64,000 nt of DNA, from assembly GCF_030413595.1 (NCBI RefSeq), contig NZ_CP129238.1:3472001-3536000 (forward strand), in the 5' to 3' direction. Positions 53,101 through 61,407 of this stretch are shown here, piece after piece. The notes under the pieces are model-generated. The model was not told where the DNA came from. It did no database searches and saw nothing but the letters and a program-made list of their open reading frames with translations. The stretch is from Planococcus liqunii. GTDB taxonomy: Bacteria; Bacillota; Bacilli; Bacillales_A; Planococcaceae. The stretch's first letter is position 1. Every line of letters starts with the position of its first letter. The position numbers and the translations under genes were made by a program.

Positions 53101-54009
53101 ATGTATAATATTAAAGCAGCTGCTAAGCTTTTAGATATGCCAAAGGTAACCATCCGTTCCTGGGAAACCCGATACAATGCCATCACGCCAGCGCGCACTG
53201 AATCCGGACACCGCCTTTATTCGGAACAGAACCTGGAAGATTTGAAATGGCTTAAAATACAAGTGCAGGAAAGAGGCTTTAAAATCAGTGAAGCCGTCAA
53301 ACAGCTTCATGCCTCAAAAAGAAAACCCACTGAAAAAGCGGTGATGACAACGACTTCGACAGACGAAGAACCGTTCAGCAAGTCCATTCAAGAACTTTAT
53401 TTGGCCGCTTCCGAAATGGATACGGAACGCTTTAATTACCTGCTTGATTTGAACTTTTCCTTATTTCATTACCGTACGGTCTTTTTCTCCATTATTGCAC
53501 CACTGATGGTCCACATCGGCGAAGAATGGGAAAACGGCTCGCTTACTGCGGCTCATGAGCATATGATCAGCCACATTGTCCAGCAGCGCTTTTCCCATTT
53601 CTTCCGCATTTTCCCGACTTCAACGGAGATGCCAAAAGTGATGGCGCTGTGCCCAAGCGGCGAAAACCATCAGCTGGGGCTTTTGCTGTTCACGTTGTTC
53701 CTGCGGGAAAACGGCTTCCCTGTCATGTATTTCGGGCAGGATACGCCGATTGATGGACTGCCGGAAGCCGCGAGACAGCAGCAGACCGAAATCGTCTGCA
53801 TGTCGATATTGGATGCTAAACTCTTGCCGACCGTCGAGCATTACATCGAAGAGTTGTCCAAAGAGAATCCGCGCATGCGCTTTCTTGTAGGCGGCAAAGG
53901 AGTAGCGCAAAAGCTGCATTCCCAAAAGGTCTGGTACCTGGGCGAAACTTATGAATCCTGGCAGCAATGGCTTGACGAACAAAAAGAACTTCCTTTAAGC
54001 AAAACTTAA
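53101..54009 (+). CDS. MerR/B12-binding regulator, CarH/LitR-like
   Basis: 302 residues. Residues 1-70 are a MerR winged helix-turn-helix (YNIKAAAKLLDMPKVTIRSW, then ESGHRLYSEQ). Residues about 95-170 are a four-helix B12-binding cap with Trp143-x9-Glu153-His154, and residues about 178-290 a cobalamin-binding Rossmann fold with Glu188-x-His190-x-x-Gly193. Both motifs are those of the CarH/LitR photoreceptors, which bind adenosylcobalamin in the dark, tetramerise on DNA and release it in light. The residue after Trp143 is Glu, whereas the Thermus CarH has His there (light-state ligand, from memory). Targets are not obvious; the tandem MFS genes are upstream. AACGGAGG lies five to six bases before the ATG. 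Confidence 0.88.
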   Translation: MYNIKAAAKLLDMPKVTIRSWETRYNAITPARTESGHRLYSEQNLEDLKWLKIQVQERGFKISEAVKQLHASKRKPTEKAVMTTTSTDEEPFSKSIQELYLAASEMDTERFNYLLDLNFSLFHYRTVFFSIIAPLMVHIGEEWENGSLTAAHEHMISHIVQQRFSHFFRIFPTSTEMPKVMALCPSGENHQLGLLLFTLFLRENGFPVMYFGQDTPIDGLPEAARQQQTEIVCMSILDAKLLPTVEHYIEELSKENPRMRFLVGGKGVAQKLHSQKVWYLGETYESWQQWLDEQKELPLSKT

Positions 54010-54023
54010 AGGAGGTTTTTTTC
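53987..54023 (+). terminator. Terminator after the CarH-like gene
   Basis: 13-bp stem AACTTCCTTTAAG / CTTAAAGGAGGTT, one mismatch, then seven T; overlaps the last codons. Confidence 0.85.
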
Positions 54024-54041
54024 TTTTTTGATTTCAGCCAT

Positions 54042-54071
54042 AAAAAAAAGATCTGCACATTATTGCAGATC
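54042..54071 (-). terminator. Terminator overlapping the end of the small protein gene
   Basis: Perfect 8-bp stem GATCTGCA / TGCAGATC, T-run of eight on the minus strand. The stop codon lies in the loop. Confidence 0.8.
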
Positions 54072-54245
54072 CAAATCCTGATAATCTTTTTGATACGGGC
54101 CGTTATCGGTCACTTCAGAATGGTAGAGAGCTTTCAAGGCAAAGTTCTTTTCCAGTTCCATGTCTTTCATTAACGTTTTCATACGCTTTTTCAACTCCGG
54201 ATGATCGCTTACGAGCTGTTCCATTTTTGATTTGGTATATTTCAT
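54060..54245 (-). CDS. Small charged protein of unknown function
   Basis: 61 residues from ATG 54245 (AAAGGAG 12 bases upstream); a TTG at 54257 is too close to the binding site. Highly charged, mostly helical (YTKSKMEQLVSDHPELKKRM, then KTLMKDMELEKNFALKALYH), ending QKDYQDLDLQ. No membrane segment or cysteines. I do not recognise a family. The extended -10 promoter and terminator show it is its own transcription unit. Confidence 0.65.
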   Translation of the reverse strand: MKYTKSKMEQLVSDHPELKKRMKTLMKDMELEKNFALKALYHSEVTDNGPYQKDYQDLDLQ

Positions 54246-54279
54246 GGGGATTTCCAACTCCTTTCGATCTCTTTGTTTT

Positions 54280-54288
54280 ATTATACCA
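54280..54288 (-). promoter_or_regulatory. Extended -10 promoter of the small protein gene
   Basis: Minus strand TGGTATAAT, matching the extended -10 form. No clear -35. Confidence 0.5.
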
Positions 54289-54327
54289 CCACAGGGCGGT
54301 TCGGAGGAACTCTGCTGCGCTTAACAG

Positions 54328-54361
54328 AAAAACGCATCTGCCTCAGGACAGATGCGTTTTT
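54328..54361 (-). terminator. Terminator after the purine permease gene
   Basis: Perfect 13-bp stem AAAAACGCATCTG / CAGATGCGTTTTT. Confidence 0.9.
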
Positions 54362-54366
54362 TTCAA

Positions 54367-55665
54367 TTAACCGATGACGTGAAACACAAAATTCATGAGG
54401 AACAAGCCGGCGATGATGTAAAGCGTCATCGACACTTCCCGCCATTTTCCGATCGCCACTTTCAAGATCGGGTACAGGATAAAGCCGATGGCGATGCCGT
54501 CTGCAATGCTGTACGTAAAGGGAATCAATGCCACAATCAGCAGCGCCGGGAAGCTTTCGCTCATGTCTTTCATATCCAGATTGCGGATATTCTGCACCAT
54601 CAAGCCGCCGACAATGATCAGGATCGGCGCAATGGCGCTATCCGGAATCAGTTTGATAACGGGGATGAAAAAAACAGAAGCCATAAACAATAATCCGGTC
54701 GTGACAGCTGTCAAACCGGTACGTCCGCCTGCCGCCATAGCTGCAGCACTTTCAGCGCTCGCTATTGTCGGGCTTGTGCCAAAGATGCCCGATGCCATTG
54801 CTGAAACGGAAGTTGCCTGGAACGCACGACCGAACTTTTCAGGGCGTTCCACAAACGAAACCTGTCCCTGAACGGTCCCGATATTCTCGAAAACGATGAC
54901 CATCGTCAAAGAGAAGACGGCAATCCAAAAGCCCATCGACAAAATCCCGTCAAACGACAGCGCACCAAACACAGCAAACGCTTCGGAAGCATCGATTGAA
55001 GAGCCGCTCATCGCACTCATATCAATCAAACCGAAAAACGACGCGATCACGGTGCCTGCCACGATTGTAATCAGGAAATTCCCAGGCACGTTGCGGATAA
55101 ATAGCACAATCGCTACGATGAACGTCAGAACCGTCGCCAGAACATGCGGTTCACCAAGTGAGCCGAGTGCCAGAATTGAACTAGTTCCACGCTCGACAAT
55201 GCCGCCTTTTTCCAGGCCGATCAGCATCAGGAACAAGCCAAGCCCTACGATAATCGCTTCTTTCAGTGAATACGGCACAGCTGCATTCAACAGTTTCGCG
55301 AGACGCGTAAATGCGACAACGACGAAGATGAGGCCCGAGATGAACACGACAGCCAATGCTTCCGGCCACGACAAGCCCATCGACTGGACCATCGTATACG
55401 AAAACAAGGCGTTGATGCCCATGCCCGGAACCAACAGAATCGGTGCATTGCCCCAAAAACCCATGACCAGACAGCCGAATACGGATGCTGCAATGGTGGC
55501 TATAATCGCCGCTTCAAGCGGCATGCCGGATTCCGACAGAATCAGCGAATTGACCGCAATGATGTACACGACGGTAAAAAAGCCGATGACGCCCGCAGAC
55601 ATTTCCCGTTTCACCGAAGTTCCATTTGTTTGAAGACCAAAAAAGCGGTCCATCCAATTAAACAT
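54367..55665 (-). CDS. Purine (adenine/guanine/hypoxanthine) permease, AzgA-type NCS2
   Basis: 432 residues, 12-14 membrane segments. AzgA/PbuG/PbuO type: MDRFFGLQTNGTSVKREMSA at the start, the binding helix VPGMGINALFSYTMVQSMGL, FENIGTVQGQVSF, and the conserved TSPTIASAESAAAMAAGGRT. It imports purine bases with protons. AGAAGG precedes the ATG. The leader is about 65 bases from the predicted start site, too short for a purine riboswitch. Confidence 0.9.
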   Translation of the reverse strand: MFNWMDRFFGLQTNGTSVKREMSAGVIGFFTVVYIIAVNSLILSESGMPLEAAIIATIAASVFGCLVMGFWGNAPILLVPGMGINALFSYTMVQSMGLSWPEALAVVFISGLIFVVVAFTRLAKLLNAAVPYSLKEAIIVGLGLFLMLIGLEKGGIVERGTSSILALGSLGEPHVLATVLTFIVAIVLFIRNVPGNFLITIVAGTVIASFFGLIDMSAMSGSSIDASEAFAVFGALSFDGILSMGFWIAVFSLTMVIVFENIGTVQGQVSFVERPEKFGRAFQATSVSAMASGIFGTSPTIASAESAAAMAAGGRTGLTAVTTGLLFMASVFFIPVIKLIPDSAIAPILIIVGGLMVQNIRNLDMKDMSESFPALLIVALIPFTYSIADGIAIGFILYPILKVAIGKWREVSMTLYIIAGLFLMNFVFHVIG

Positions 55666-55738
55666 TCACAAAACCTTCTATTAAATTAGCCCTCTCCCTA
55701 CCCGCTCTTCCCATAAATTACAGGTGAGCCAATATAGG

Positions 55739-55767
55739 AGTTTAATCCAAAAAAAGGTTGCTGTCAA
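55739..55767 (-). promoter_or_regulatory. SigA-type promoter of the purine permease gene
   Basis: Minus strand TTGACA (55767-55762), 17-base spacer, TAAACT (55744-55739). Confidence 0.65.
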
Positions 55768-55911
55768 GGTATTTAGCTTGAATGGGGCTTGTTCATTTTC
55801 TTGCCGCAAAAAGCAGCAAATCAATAGGGTTTTGCGCCATTTATTTAGAGGGTTTCAAGCTGGGTGAATGATGCTATACTTCATTTAATTCATTAAAAAA
55901 GAGGTGAAGCT

Positions 55912-56865
55912 TTGAACAAATTAGAATTGAGGATGCTGGCGAAAACGGAAGGGTTGGAGCGGCTGGCCAGCCGGCTGCCTGATGGCCACTCTCAACTGAA
56001 ATTCATACAAAGTGAATGGCACCGGGCCGCTTCAGGACAAAGAGGCGAAACCCATTTGGCATTGAGATTCAAGGAGTTTCACCTGGATGAAGCGTTTCAC
56101 ATTTTATGGGATGTGAATCTGAAGCTGGGTGATTGGCCCGTTCAAATGGATGGGCTCCTATTGACCGAGCGCTGCGCCATTATTATCGAATCGAAGAACA
56201 TCAGCGGCAAAATCCATTTTGATGATAACACCGGCGAGTTTTACCGGTTCGATGAAGATGACGTAAAAACGGTGTTGGAAGACCCCCGCGTCCAACTTAA
56301 CAAACATATCCGCTTTCTGGCGGCCTGGTTCAAGGCACGGAAAATCACCTTGCCGATCCGCGGCTTGATCGTGTTCACCGCAAAAAAGTGCGAGTTCATT
56401 GCCAAACCAGCCGATGCACCGATCTGCAAAACGTACCAGCTGCCCGAAACCCTCTTGAAAATCTGGACAGCTTCTCCCCCTAAAGAGCCGGATGTAAAAT
56501 TACTGAAAATCAAAAAGACGCTTCTATCCAATCAAACCCCTTTTAGACAAACTCCATTGTGCAAAAGATACTTCATCGATCCAAGCGAGTTGAAACCTGG
56601 CGTCTATTGCCAAGGCTGCCAGTCGTATGCCATGCAGCGCGTAAGGCGAAGCTGGCAATGCCCACGATGCGGAGAACGCGACAGTTCCGCTCACGTACTG
56701 GCGCTGCGGGAGTATTTTACGCTGGTCAGCAGCGAACTGACAAATCAGGAGTTCAGGAGATTTTGCGGGATAAAATCTAGGTCGGTGGCTACCCGTTTGT
56801 TAAAAGAGTTAAATTTGGAAACAACCGGCGAATTAAAAGCGCGAGTTTATCAGCTCAAATCATGA
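55912..56865 (+). CDS. NERD nuclease-domain protein with zinc ribbon, copy 2
   Basis: 317 residues starting at TTG 55912 (GAGGTG five bases upstream). Layout as copy 1: NERD domain about residues 40-160 (GQRGETHLALRFKEF, then VQMDGLLLTERCAIIIESKN with D...ESK), zinc ribbon (YCQGCQSYAMQ and WQCPRCGERD), and the C-terminal FRRFCGIKSRSVATRLLKEL. The core lysine and acidic residues of the PD-(D/E)XK fold are kept, so it could cut or bind nucleic acid. Its C-terminus (RVYQLKS) ends cleanly, unlike copy 1. Array C begins 28 bases downstream. Confidence 0.8.
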   Translation: MNKLELRMLAKTEGLERLASRLPDGHSQLKFIQSEWHRAASGQRGETHLALRFKEFHLDEAFHILWDVNLKLGDWPVQMDGLLLTERCAIIIESKNISGKIHFDDNTGEFYRFDEDDVKTVLEDPRVQLNKHIRFLAAWFKARKITLPIRGLIVFTAKKCEFIAKPADAPICKTYQLPETLLKIWTASPPKEPDVKLLKIKKTLLSNQTPFRQTPLCKRYFIDPSELKPGVYCQGCQSYAMQRVRRSWQCPRCGERDSSAHVLALREYFTLVSSELTNQEFRRFCGIKSRSVATRLLKELNLETTGELKARVYQLKS

Positions 56866-56892
56866 AGACGCCGTTCTCCTGTCGAAAATTGT

Positions 56893-56932
56893 TGAACGCG
56901 CATAAATTTTCCTGAACGAGCATAAAATTCTC
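56893..56932. repeat. Array C, left part: 20-bp-period repeats
   Basis: Unit 1 (TGAACGCGCATAAATTTTCC, 56893-56912) and unit 2 (TGAACGAGCATAAAATTCTC, 56913-56932). The IS begins on the next base. Units 3 and 4 are at 58333-58372. Confidence 0.85.
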
Positions 56933-57076
56933 TGACTCCCTACCTGTCAAGTAGACACGAGTTTATCGGCGTTTTTTCTCATATGCGATTATAGACGGAG
57001 AGCCGATTTCGCTTCCGTCCGAATTTCTTCGAGCCTAAAAACGCTTCTCAAAGTGGCTATTGATTAAGTGCGCGGT

Positions 57077-57961
57077 TTAAGCGGCCCGTGCTTGTAAATT
57101 GCGGTATGTAACCGGTGACGCACCGAGTTTCAGTTGCGGTCGTGTCTCGTTATAATACGTGATGTAGGCGGCTACTGCTGCGCGCATTTGGGCTGCCGTT
57201 TCAGGCACAGTGAAACCGGGCATTTCGGTTTTGAGCTTGCCAAAAAAGCTTTCAATCGGCGCATTGTCCCAACAGTTGCCCCGACGGGACATTGACTGGG
57301 TCAGTTCCATTTTTTTCAGGAGTCCTTGATAGCTATGGCTGGTGAACTGGATGCCCTGATCACTGTGGAGAAGGGCTTCTTTCTCGAACCCGCGTGCTTC
57401 CAACTGACGAACGGCCTCCAGGACAAAATCCACATCCAGGGTGTCGCTGATGGTGTAAGCAACGATTTCGTTATTGTATAGATCCAGAATTGCACATAAG
57501 TAGATAAAGTCCCGGAATGGCTTTTTCACTTCCAGGTAACTGATATCAACGGAAAACTTGAGACCCGGTCGCATGGCCTTGAAGTTCCGGTTCAGGAGAT
57601 TATCGATAACCGCATGGCCGCTTCCGGCAGGACGTGGCTTTCGGCGTGCTGTCTTGAGCGGCATGCGATACATTTCCCGCATCCGGCGGATGCGTTTGAG
57701 ACTGACGATATGAGTGTATACATTCTCGAGCTCCAGCTTAAACCGTTCGTGACCCAAATTCCCACCATGGGTGACGTAGAGCGAAAGCATCTGTTTTAAA
57801 AGCGCTTGGTCCCGTTCCGTTTGCGACTGCGCAGGGTCTTTTTTCAGCCGTTTGTAATAGCCCGCGCGGCTCAGGTTCTGGACTATGCCAATGAGCTCTG
57901 TAATCGGGAACCGGTTCTTGTGCTCTTCAACGAACACAAAGTCGAGGTCGATCGGTTTCAC
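57077..57961 (-). CDS. IS3-family transposase OrfB
   Basis: 294 residues if started at GTG 57961, which overlaps the OrfA stop by four bases. DDE integrase core: KFSVDISYLEVKKPFRDFIY (first Asp), LLHSDQGIQFTSHSY (second Asp), and DNAPIESFFGKLKTEM (Glu), with HTH_21-type HGGNLGHERFKLELE before it. All three acidic residues are present, so it could be active. It is more likely made as an OrfAB fusion by frameshifting at the AAAAAAG signal at 57982-57988. Confidence 0.93.
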   Translation of the reverse strand: MKPIDLDFVFVEEHKNRFPITELIGIVQNLSRAGYYKRLKKDPAQSQTERDQALLKQMLSLYVTHGGNLGHERFKLELENVYTHIVSLKRIRRMREMYRMPLKTARRKPRPAGSGHAVIDNLLNRNFKAMRPGLKFSVDISYLEVKKPFRDFIYLCAILDLYNNEIVAYTISDTLDVDFVLEAVRQLEARGFEKEALLHSDQGIQFTSHSYQGLLKKMELTQSMSRRGNCWDNAPIESFFGKLKTEMPGFTVPETAAQMRAAVAAYITYYNETRPQLKLGASPVTYRNLQARAA

Positions 57962-58260
57962 TCCTTTCGGAGCGCAATAAGCTTTTTTAAGTACATCACT
58001 TCAAGCTTCGTGCGTTCCAATTCAGCTTTGGTAATTTCCAATTCTGTTTTCGCGTCTTTGCCCGACTCCCGTGGCCCTCTGCGTTTTTCACGAAGCACCT
58101 CAAAAGACTTGGCTTCCTTCACCAGCCGCGCCCAGTGCCGGATATTGGCAGGGTTCTGAATCTCCAGGAGGGGGGCTAATTCGTTAACGGATCGTCCTTC
58201 AAAGTACTGTTCTACCGCCTGCTTCTTGGTTTCATAGGTATAGCTTTTTCGTGTGTTCAC
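57958..58260 (-). CDS. IS3-family transposase OrfA
   Basis: About 100 residues from a GTG at 58260 with AAGGAG eight bases upstream; the frame continues to 58281. N-terminal helix-turn-helix (YETKKQAVEQYFEGRSVNEL, then NPANIRHWARLVKEA) and a C-terminal leucine-zipper-like coiled coil (LEITKAELERTKLEVMYLKK). Confidence 0.92.
   Translation of the reverse strand: MNTRKSYTYETKKQAVEQYFEGRSVNELAPLLEIQNPANIRHWARLVKEAKSFEVLREKRRGPRESGKDAKTELEITKAELERTKLEVMYLKKLIALRKE
57966..57988 (-). other. Programmed -1 frameshift signal of the IS
   Basis: The minus strand has A-AAA-AAG (57988-57982) placed so that the OrfA codons are AAA AAG. It is followed nine bases later by a small hairpin CTCC-GAAA-GGAG. A -1 slip joins OrfA to OrfB in open frame (AYCAPKGVKPIDLD). 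Confidence 0.7.
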
Positions 58261-58332
58261 AGTCATCACTCCTTGGTTCAAGTTTGAAGGAACAATAAAC
58301 TATTTGTCTACTTTTGGTTCATTGTCTCACTC

Positions 58333-58372
58333 TAAGCGCGCATAAATCTTTCTGAACGCGCATAACCAAGCC
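58333..58372. repeat. Array C, right part: 20-bp-period repeats
   Basis: Unit 3 (TAAGCGCGCATAAATCTTTC, 58333-58352) and unit 4 (TGAACGCGCATAACCAAGCC, 58353-58372). If the IS and one CTC copy are removed, units 1 to 4 are exactly 20 bases apart. Confidence 0.85.
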
Positions 58373-58378
58373 CTTTAT

Positions 58379-58529
58379 CGCATTTCGCCTGCGAAATGCA
58401 TCCATCCCTGCCCTTAACAACGCATTTTCGACGTTTCTCAACTCAAAACCAACCCATAAACGGAAAAAGCGGCCGCAGCAGACGGCCGCTTCCTAAAAGA
58501 AGGACGCTTTCCGCAAGCGAAAAGCGTCC
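58379..58529. repeat. Three hairpins between the IS and nupC
   Basis: GCATTTCGC / GCGAAATGC (about 58379-58398), AAGCGGCCG / CGGCCGCTT (58467-58491) and GGACGCTTT-CGC / GCG-AAAGCGTCC (58502-58529). No T-runs follow, so they are not standard terminators; they may be remnants of palindromic repeats. Confidence 0.55.
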
Positions 58530-58533
58530 GATA

Positions 58534-58567
58534 AACAAAAACCTCTTCATCCGAAGATAAAGAGGTT
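58534..58567 (-). terminator. Terminator after the nucleoside transporter gene
   Basis: 12-bp stem AACCTCTTTATC / GATGAAGAGGTT (one G-U) with a TTCG loop, then T-rich. Confidence 0.88.
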
Positions 58568-58586
58568 TTTTCTTGTGAATTTATTA

Positions 58587-59801
58587 TTACATGAACATAC
58601 CGGCAATGGCCGCACTCAGAAGGGAAGCAAGCATCCCGGCAGCGACTGCCCGGATACCCAAGCGCGCGATATCTGGACGGCGGCTAGGTGCCATAGCACC
58701 CAATCCACCAAGAAGGATTGCCAATGAACTCAAGTTAGCGAAACCACAAAGGGCAAAGCTGACAACGATAACCGTTTTTGGCGACAAGTTTGCAATTTCA
58801 GGGGCAAATGAAGTGTATGCAACAAATTCGTTGAGCACCAATTTCTGTCCGATGAAACTGCCGGCTTGCACCGCTTCGGCCCAAGGCACACCAATCGCCC
58901 AGGCAAGCGGCGCGAAGATAAATCCAAGAATGCCTTGAATCGTCAAGCCTTCCAATCCGAACCAGCCGCCGACTCCGCCAAGCATCGTATTTAACAGGGC
59001 GATCAAAGCGATAAACGCAAGAAGCATTGCTCCAACATTCAAAGCCAGTTGAAGGCCATCGCCCGCACCGCGTGCAGCAGCGTCGACGACGTTGACTGAC
59101 GTATTGTCTTTCTCCATGACGATGTCTTCACGGTCTTTAACGTCTTCTGTTTCCGGCATCATGATCTTCGCCATGACTAACCCCGCTGGCGCAGCCATAA
59201 AGCTTGCTGCCAGCAAGTATTCAAGAGGAACACCAAGAAGCGCGTAACCGGCTAAAGTTGAACCCGCTACAGAAGCCAGTCCCCCAGTCATGACGGCAAA
59301 TAATTCCGATTTCGTCATATTGGCGATAAACGGACGGATAACAAGCGGTGCTTCCGTCTGACCGACAAAAATATTCGCTGCAGCCGAAATCGATTCTGCT
59401 TTGCTTGTTCCAAGGAGCTTGGATAAACCGCCGCCCAATATTTTGATGACGACTTGCATAATGCCTAAATAATAAAGCACCGAAATCAAAGAAGAGAAGA
59501 AGATAATAATCGTTAAGACTTGGAACGCGAATACAAATCCAAAGTTTGCCGTATCCGCCGCAGGGCCGAATACAAAACTGATTCCGGCTCCTGCAGAGTC
59601 GATGACACTTTGCACTTTGCCTGAGAACCAAAGAAGCCCCTTCTTCCCGGCTTCCCATTCAAGAACTGTAAATGCAAAGGCAAACTGAATCGCTAAACCG
59701 CCAATGATGGTTCTCGGTTTAATCGATTTCTTGCCGCTAGATAAAAGAAAGGCGATTCCCAAAACGACGAATACGCCAAAGATGCCCCATAATAAATTCA
59801 C
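58587..59801 (-). CDS. nupC: Concentrative nucleoside transporter
   Basis: 404 residues starting at a GTG (59801) with GAGGTG five bases upstream. CNT family with eight to ten membrane segments. Signatures: [40 protein letters not shown], and [15 protein letters not shown] followed by [20 protein letters not shown]. Imports nucleosides with H+ or Na+. It is controlled by a SigA promoter at 59883-59911 and has a cre-like 13-mer about 45 bases downstream of the predicted start of transcription. Confidence 0.92.
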   Translation of the reverse strand: MNLLWGIFGVFVVLGIAFLLSSGKKSIKPRTIIGGLAIQFAFAFTVLEWEAGKKGLLWFSGKVQSVIDSAGAGISFVFGPAADTANFGFVFAFQVLTIIIFFSSLISVLYYLGIMQVVIKILGGGLSKLLGTSKAESISAAANIFVGQTEAPLVIRPFIANMTKSELFAVMTGGLASVAGSTLAGYALLGVPLEYLLAASFMAAPAGLVMAKIMMPETEDVKDREDIVMEKDNTSVNVVDAAARGAGDGLQLALNVGAMLLAFIALIALLNTMLGGVGGWFGLEGLTIQGILGFIFAPLAWAIGVPWAEAVQAGSFIGQKLVLNEFVAYTSFAPEIANLSPKTVIVVSFALCGFANLSSLAILLGGLGAMAPSRRPDIARLGIRAVAAGMLASLLSAAIAGMFM

Positions 59802-59827
59802 AACTTCACCTCATTAGTTTTTTAGCG

Positions 59828-59840
59828 TGAAACGCTTTCA
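59828..59840 (-). promoter_or_regulatory. cre-like 13-mer in the nupC leader
   Basis: TGAAAGCGTTTCA on the minus strand, a perfect inverted repeat apart from the centre and one base shorter than a usual cre. It is between the promoter and the start codon, the position of a roadblock operator. Confidence 0.4.
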
Positions 59841-59882
59841 TTTCAGCCAGTTCGTCAGTTAATTAGTTCACTGTCGTCAGAC

Positions 59883-59911
59883 ATCTTACCAAATTCATGA
59901 AAAGAAGTAAA
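59883..59911 (-). promoter_or_regulatory. SigA-type promoter of nupC
   Basis: Minus strand TTTACT (59911-59906), 17-base spacer, TAAGAT (59888-59883). Confidence 0.55.
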
Positions 59912-59991
59912 TGGCTATCCTGTGACAAATTTTTATCTTAAAAGTTGTTATAATGCAATGAAAATTCAAACAGGCAATTGCAAAAATAGCC

Positions 59992-61407
59992 TTATTCCCT
60001 GCTCTTAGGCAATTCTGCTTTTTTCAGGAAAAATGCCAGGAATACCCCAATGCCGCTCAATACACCAACTACCACAAATGAAATATTGACGCCCCGCACA
60101 AGCCCCTCTGCGCCGTATTGCTGCGGGTCCAATGCCGTACCGGTCATGATGGTGACGAGCAGCGCAGTGCCGATCGAACCGGATACTTGGCGCATCGTAT
60201 TGCTCATCGCGGTGCCATGCGGGATGAGGCGTTCGGGCAACTGATTGAGCCCAGCAGTGGTGACCGGCATCATCACCAGAGAAACGCCAAACATCCGGAT
60301 GGCGTGCATAACAGCCAAATACGCGAAGGAAGTCGTTGTTGTCAGCACTGCGAACTGGAACGTGGAAACCGTTACGATCAACAGCCCAACAACCGCCAGC
60401 CATTTGCCGCCTGCTGCATCGAAAATCTTGCCGGCAACCGGGTTCATCGCTCCCATGATGATAGCCCCTGGCAGCAGCATCAAGCCGGATTCAAAGGCGG
60501 TAAAGCCGTGCATATTCTGCATGTAAATCGGCAAAATGGTCGCGCTGCCGATCATGGAAATAAAGACAATAACGCTTAGTATCGTCGACAAGGTGAAAAT
60601 ACCATAAGAAAACACGCCGAATTCCAGCAATGGCTCCTTCAAGCGGGATTGGCGGCGGATAAACACTACCAGCGAAACAATGCCAACCACAATCGATAAG
60701 ATGACGGGCCAGCTCCCCCATCCTGAATTGCCGGCACTGGAAAAGCCGTAAAGAATGCCGCCAAAGCCGAACGTGGAACAGATGACAGACGGCAAATCCA
60801 ATTTCGGAAAAGTCTGCTTGGTCACATTGCGCAGCAGGAAATACGCCAACACAAAATCAACGATGGCAATGGGAATCACGATGTAAAAAAGCGCACGCCA
60901 TGGATACTGCTCCACAATCCAGCCCGACAAGGTCGGGCCAAGCGCCGGGGCAAACGAAATCACCAGCCCGAACAAACCCATGGCCTGCCCCCGCTTTTCA
61001 ACCGGGAACACCATAAACAAGATGGTTTGCGTCAATGGCATCATGATGCCGGCACCCGAAGCCTGCACAATGCGGCCGACCATCAGCAACGGAAAACCCG
61101 GAGCCAGCGCACAAATGATGGTGCCGGCAGCAAACAAGCCGATAGCCGCCAAAAATAAGCGGCGCGTCGAAAATTTGCCGATCAAAAATGCCGTAATCGG
61201 GATCATGACCCCGTTCACCAGCATGAAAACCGTCGTCAGCCATTGCGCCACATTGGCGTTAATGTCCAAATCGTCCATAATATGCGGCAAGGCGGTGGCA
61301 AGCAAGGTTTGATTCAGGATCGCCACAAAGACACCCGCCATCAATACGGCCAAAAACGGTCCTTTACGGAAATTTATGTCCGTGGCTGACTGCTGCTCAT
61401 TTTTCAT
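59992..61407 (-). CDS. MFS multidrug transporter, DHA2 (EmrB/QacA) type
   Basis: 471 residues from ATG 61407 (GGAGG and GGAGGG upstream); the open frame runs to 61491. 14 membrane segments expected. Signatures: LNQTLLATALPHIMDDLDIN (motif D1), the segment-4 GRIVQASGAGIMMPLTQTIL, and FAPALGPTLSGWIVEQYPWR (motif C). A drug or lipid exporter with H+ exchange; substrate unknown. No TetR or MarR gene is adjacent. Confidence 0.9.
   Translation of the reverse strand: MKNEQQSATDINFRKGPFLAVLMAGVFVAILNQTLLATALPHIMDDLDINANVAQWLTTVFMLVNGVMIPITAFLIGKFSTRRLFLAAIGLFAAGTIICALAPGFPLLMVGRIVQASGAGIMMPLTQTILFMVFPVEKRGQAMGLFGLVISFAPALGPTLSGWIVEQYPWRALFYIVIPIAIVDFVLAYFLLRNVTKQTFPKLDLPSVICSTFGFGGILYGFSSAGNSGWGSWPVILSIVVGIVSLVVFIRRQSRLKEPLLEFGVFSYGIFTLSTILSVIVFISMIGSATILPIYMQNMHGFTAFESGLMLLPGAIIMGAMNPVAGKIFDAAGGKWLAVVGLLIVTVSTFQFAVLTTTTSFAYLAVMHAIRMFGVSLVMMPVTTAGLNQLPERLIPHGTAMSNTMRQVSGSIGTALLVTIMTGTALDPQQYGAEGLVRGVNISFVVVGVLSGIGVFLAFFLKKAELPKSRE

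Larger units (their letters stand above)
56933..58329 (-). mobile_element. IS3-family insertion sequence
   Basis: About 1397 bp with two overlapping transposase frames. Terminal 25-mers start TGA on each side and share GTAGACA with AA before it: left from 56933, right ending at 58329. The target duplication is the 3-bp CTC (56930-56932 and 58330-58332). The termini are weakly matched otherwise. It lies in repeat array C with one CTC at the junction. The termini were inferred by eye. Confidence 0.8.

Noticed and set aside
55666..55760. Purine riboswitch before the AzgA-type permease
   Set aside because: The leader from the predicted transcription start is only about 65 bases and lacks the conserved loops of the purine aptamer.
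58467..58529. Tandem hairpins as terminators of the IS or of nupC
   Set aside because: No T-run follows them on either strand; a proper nupC terminator lies at 58534-58567.
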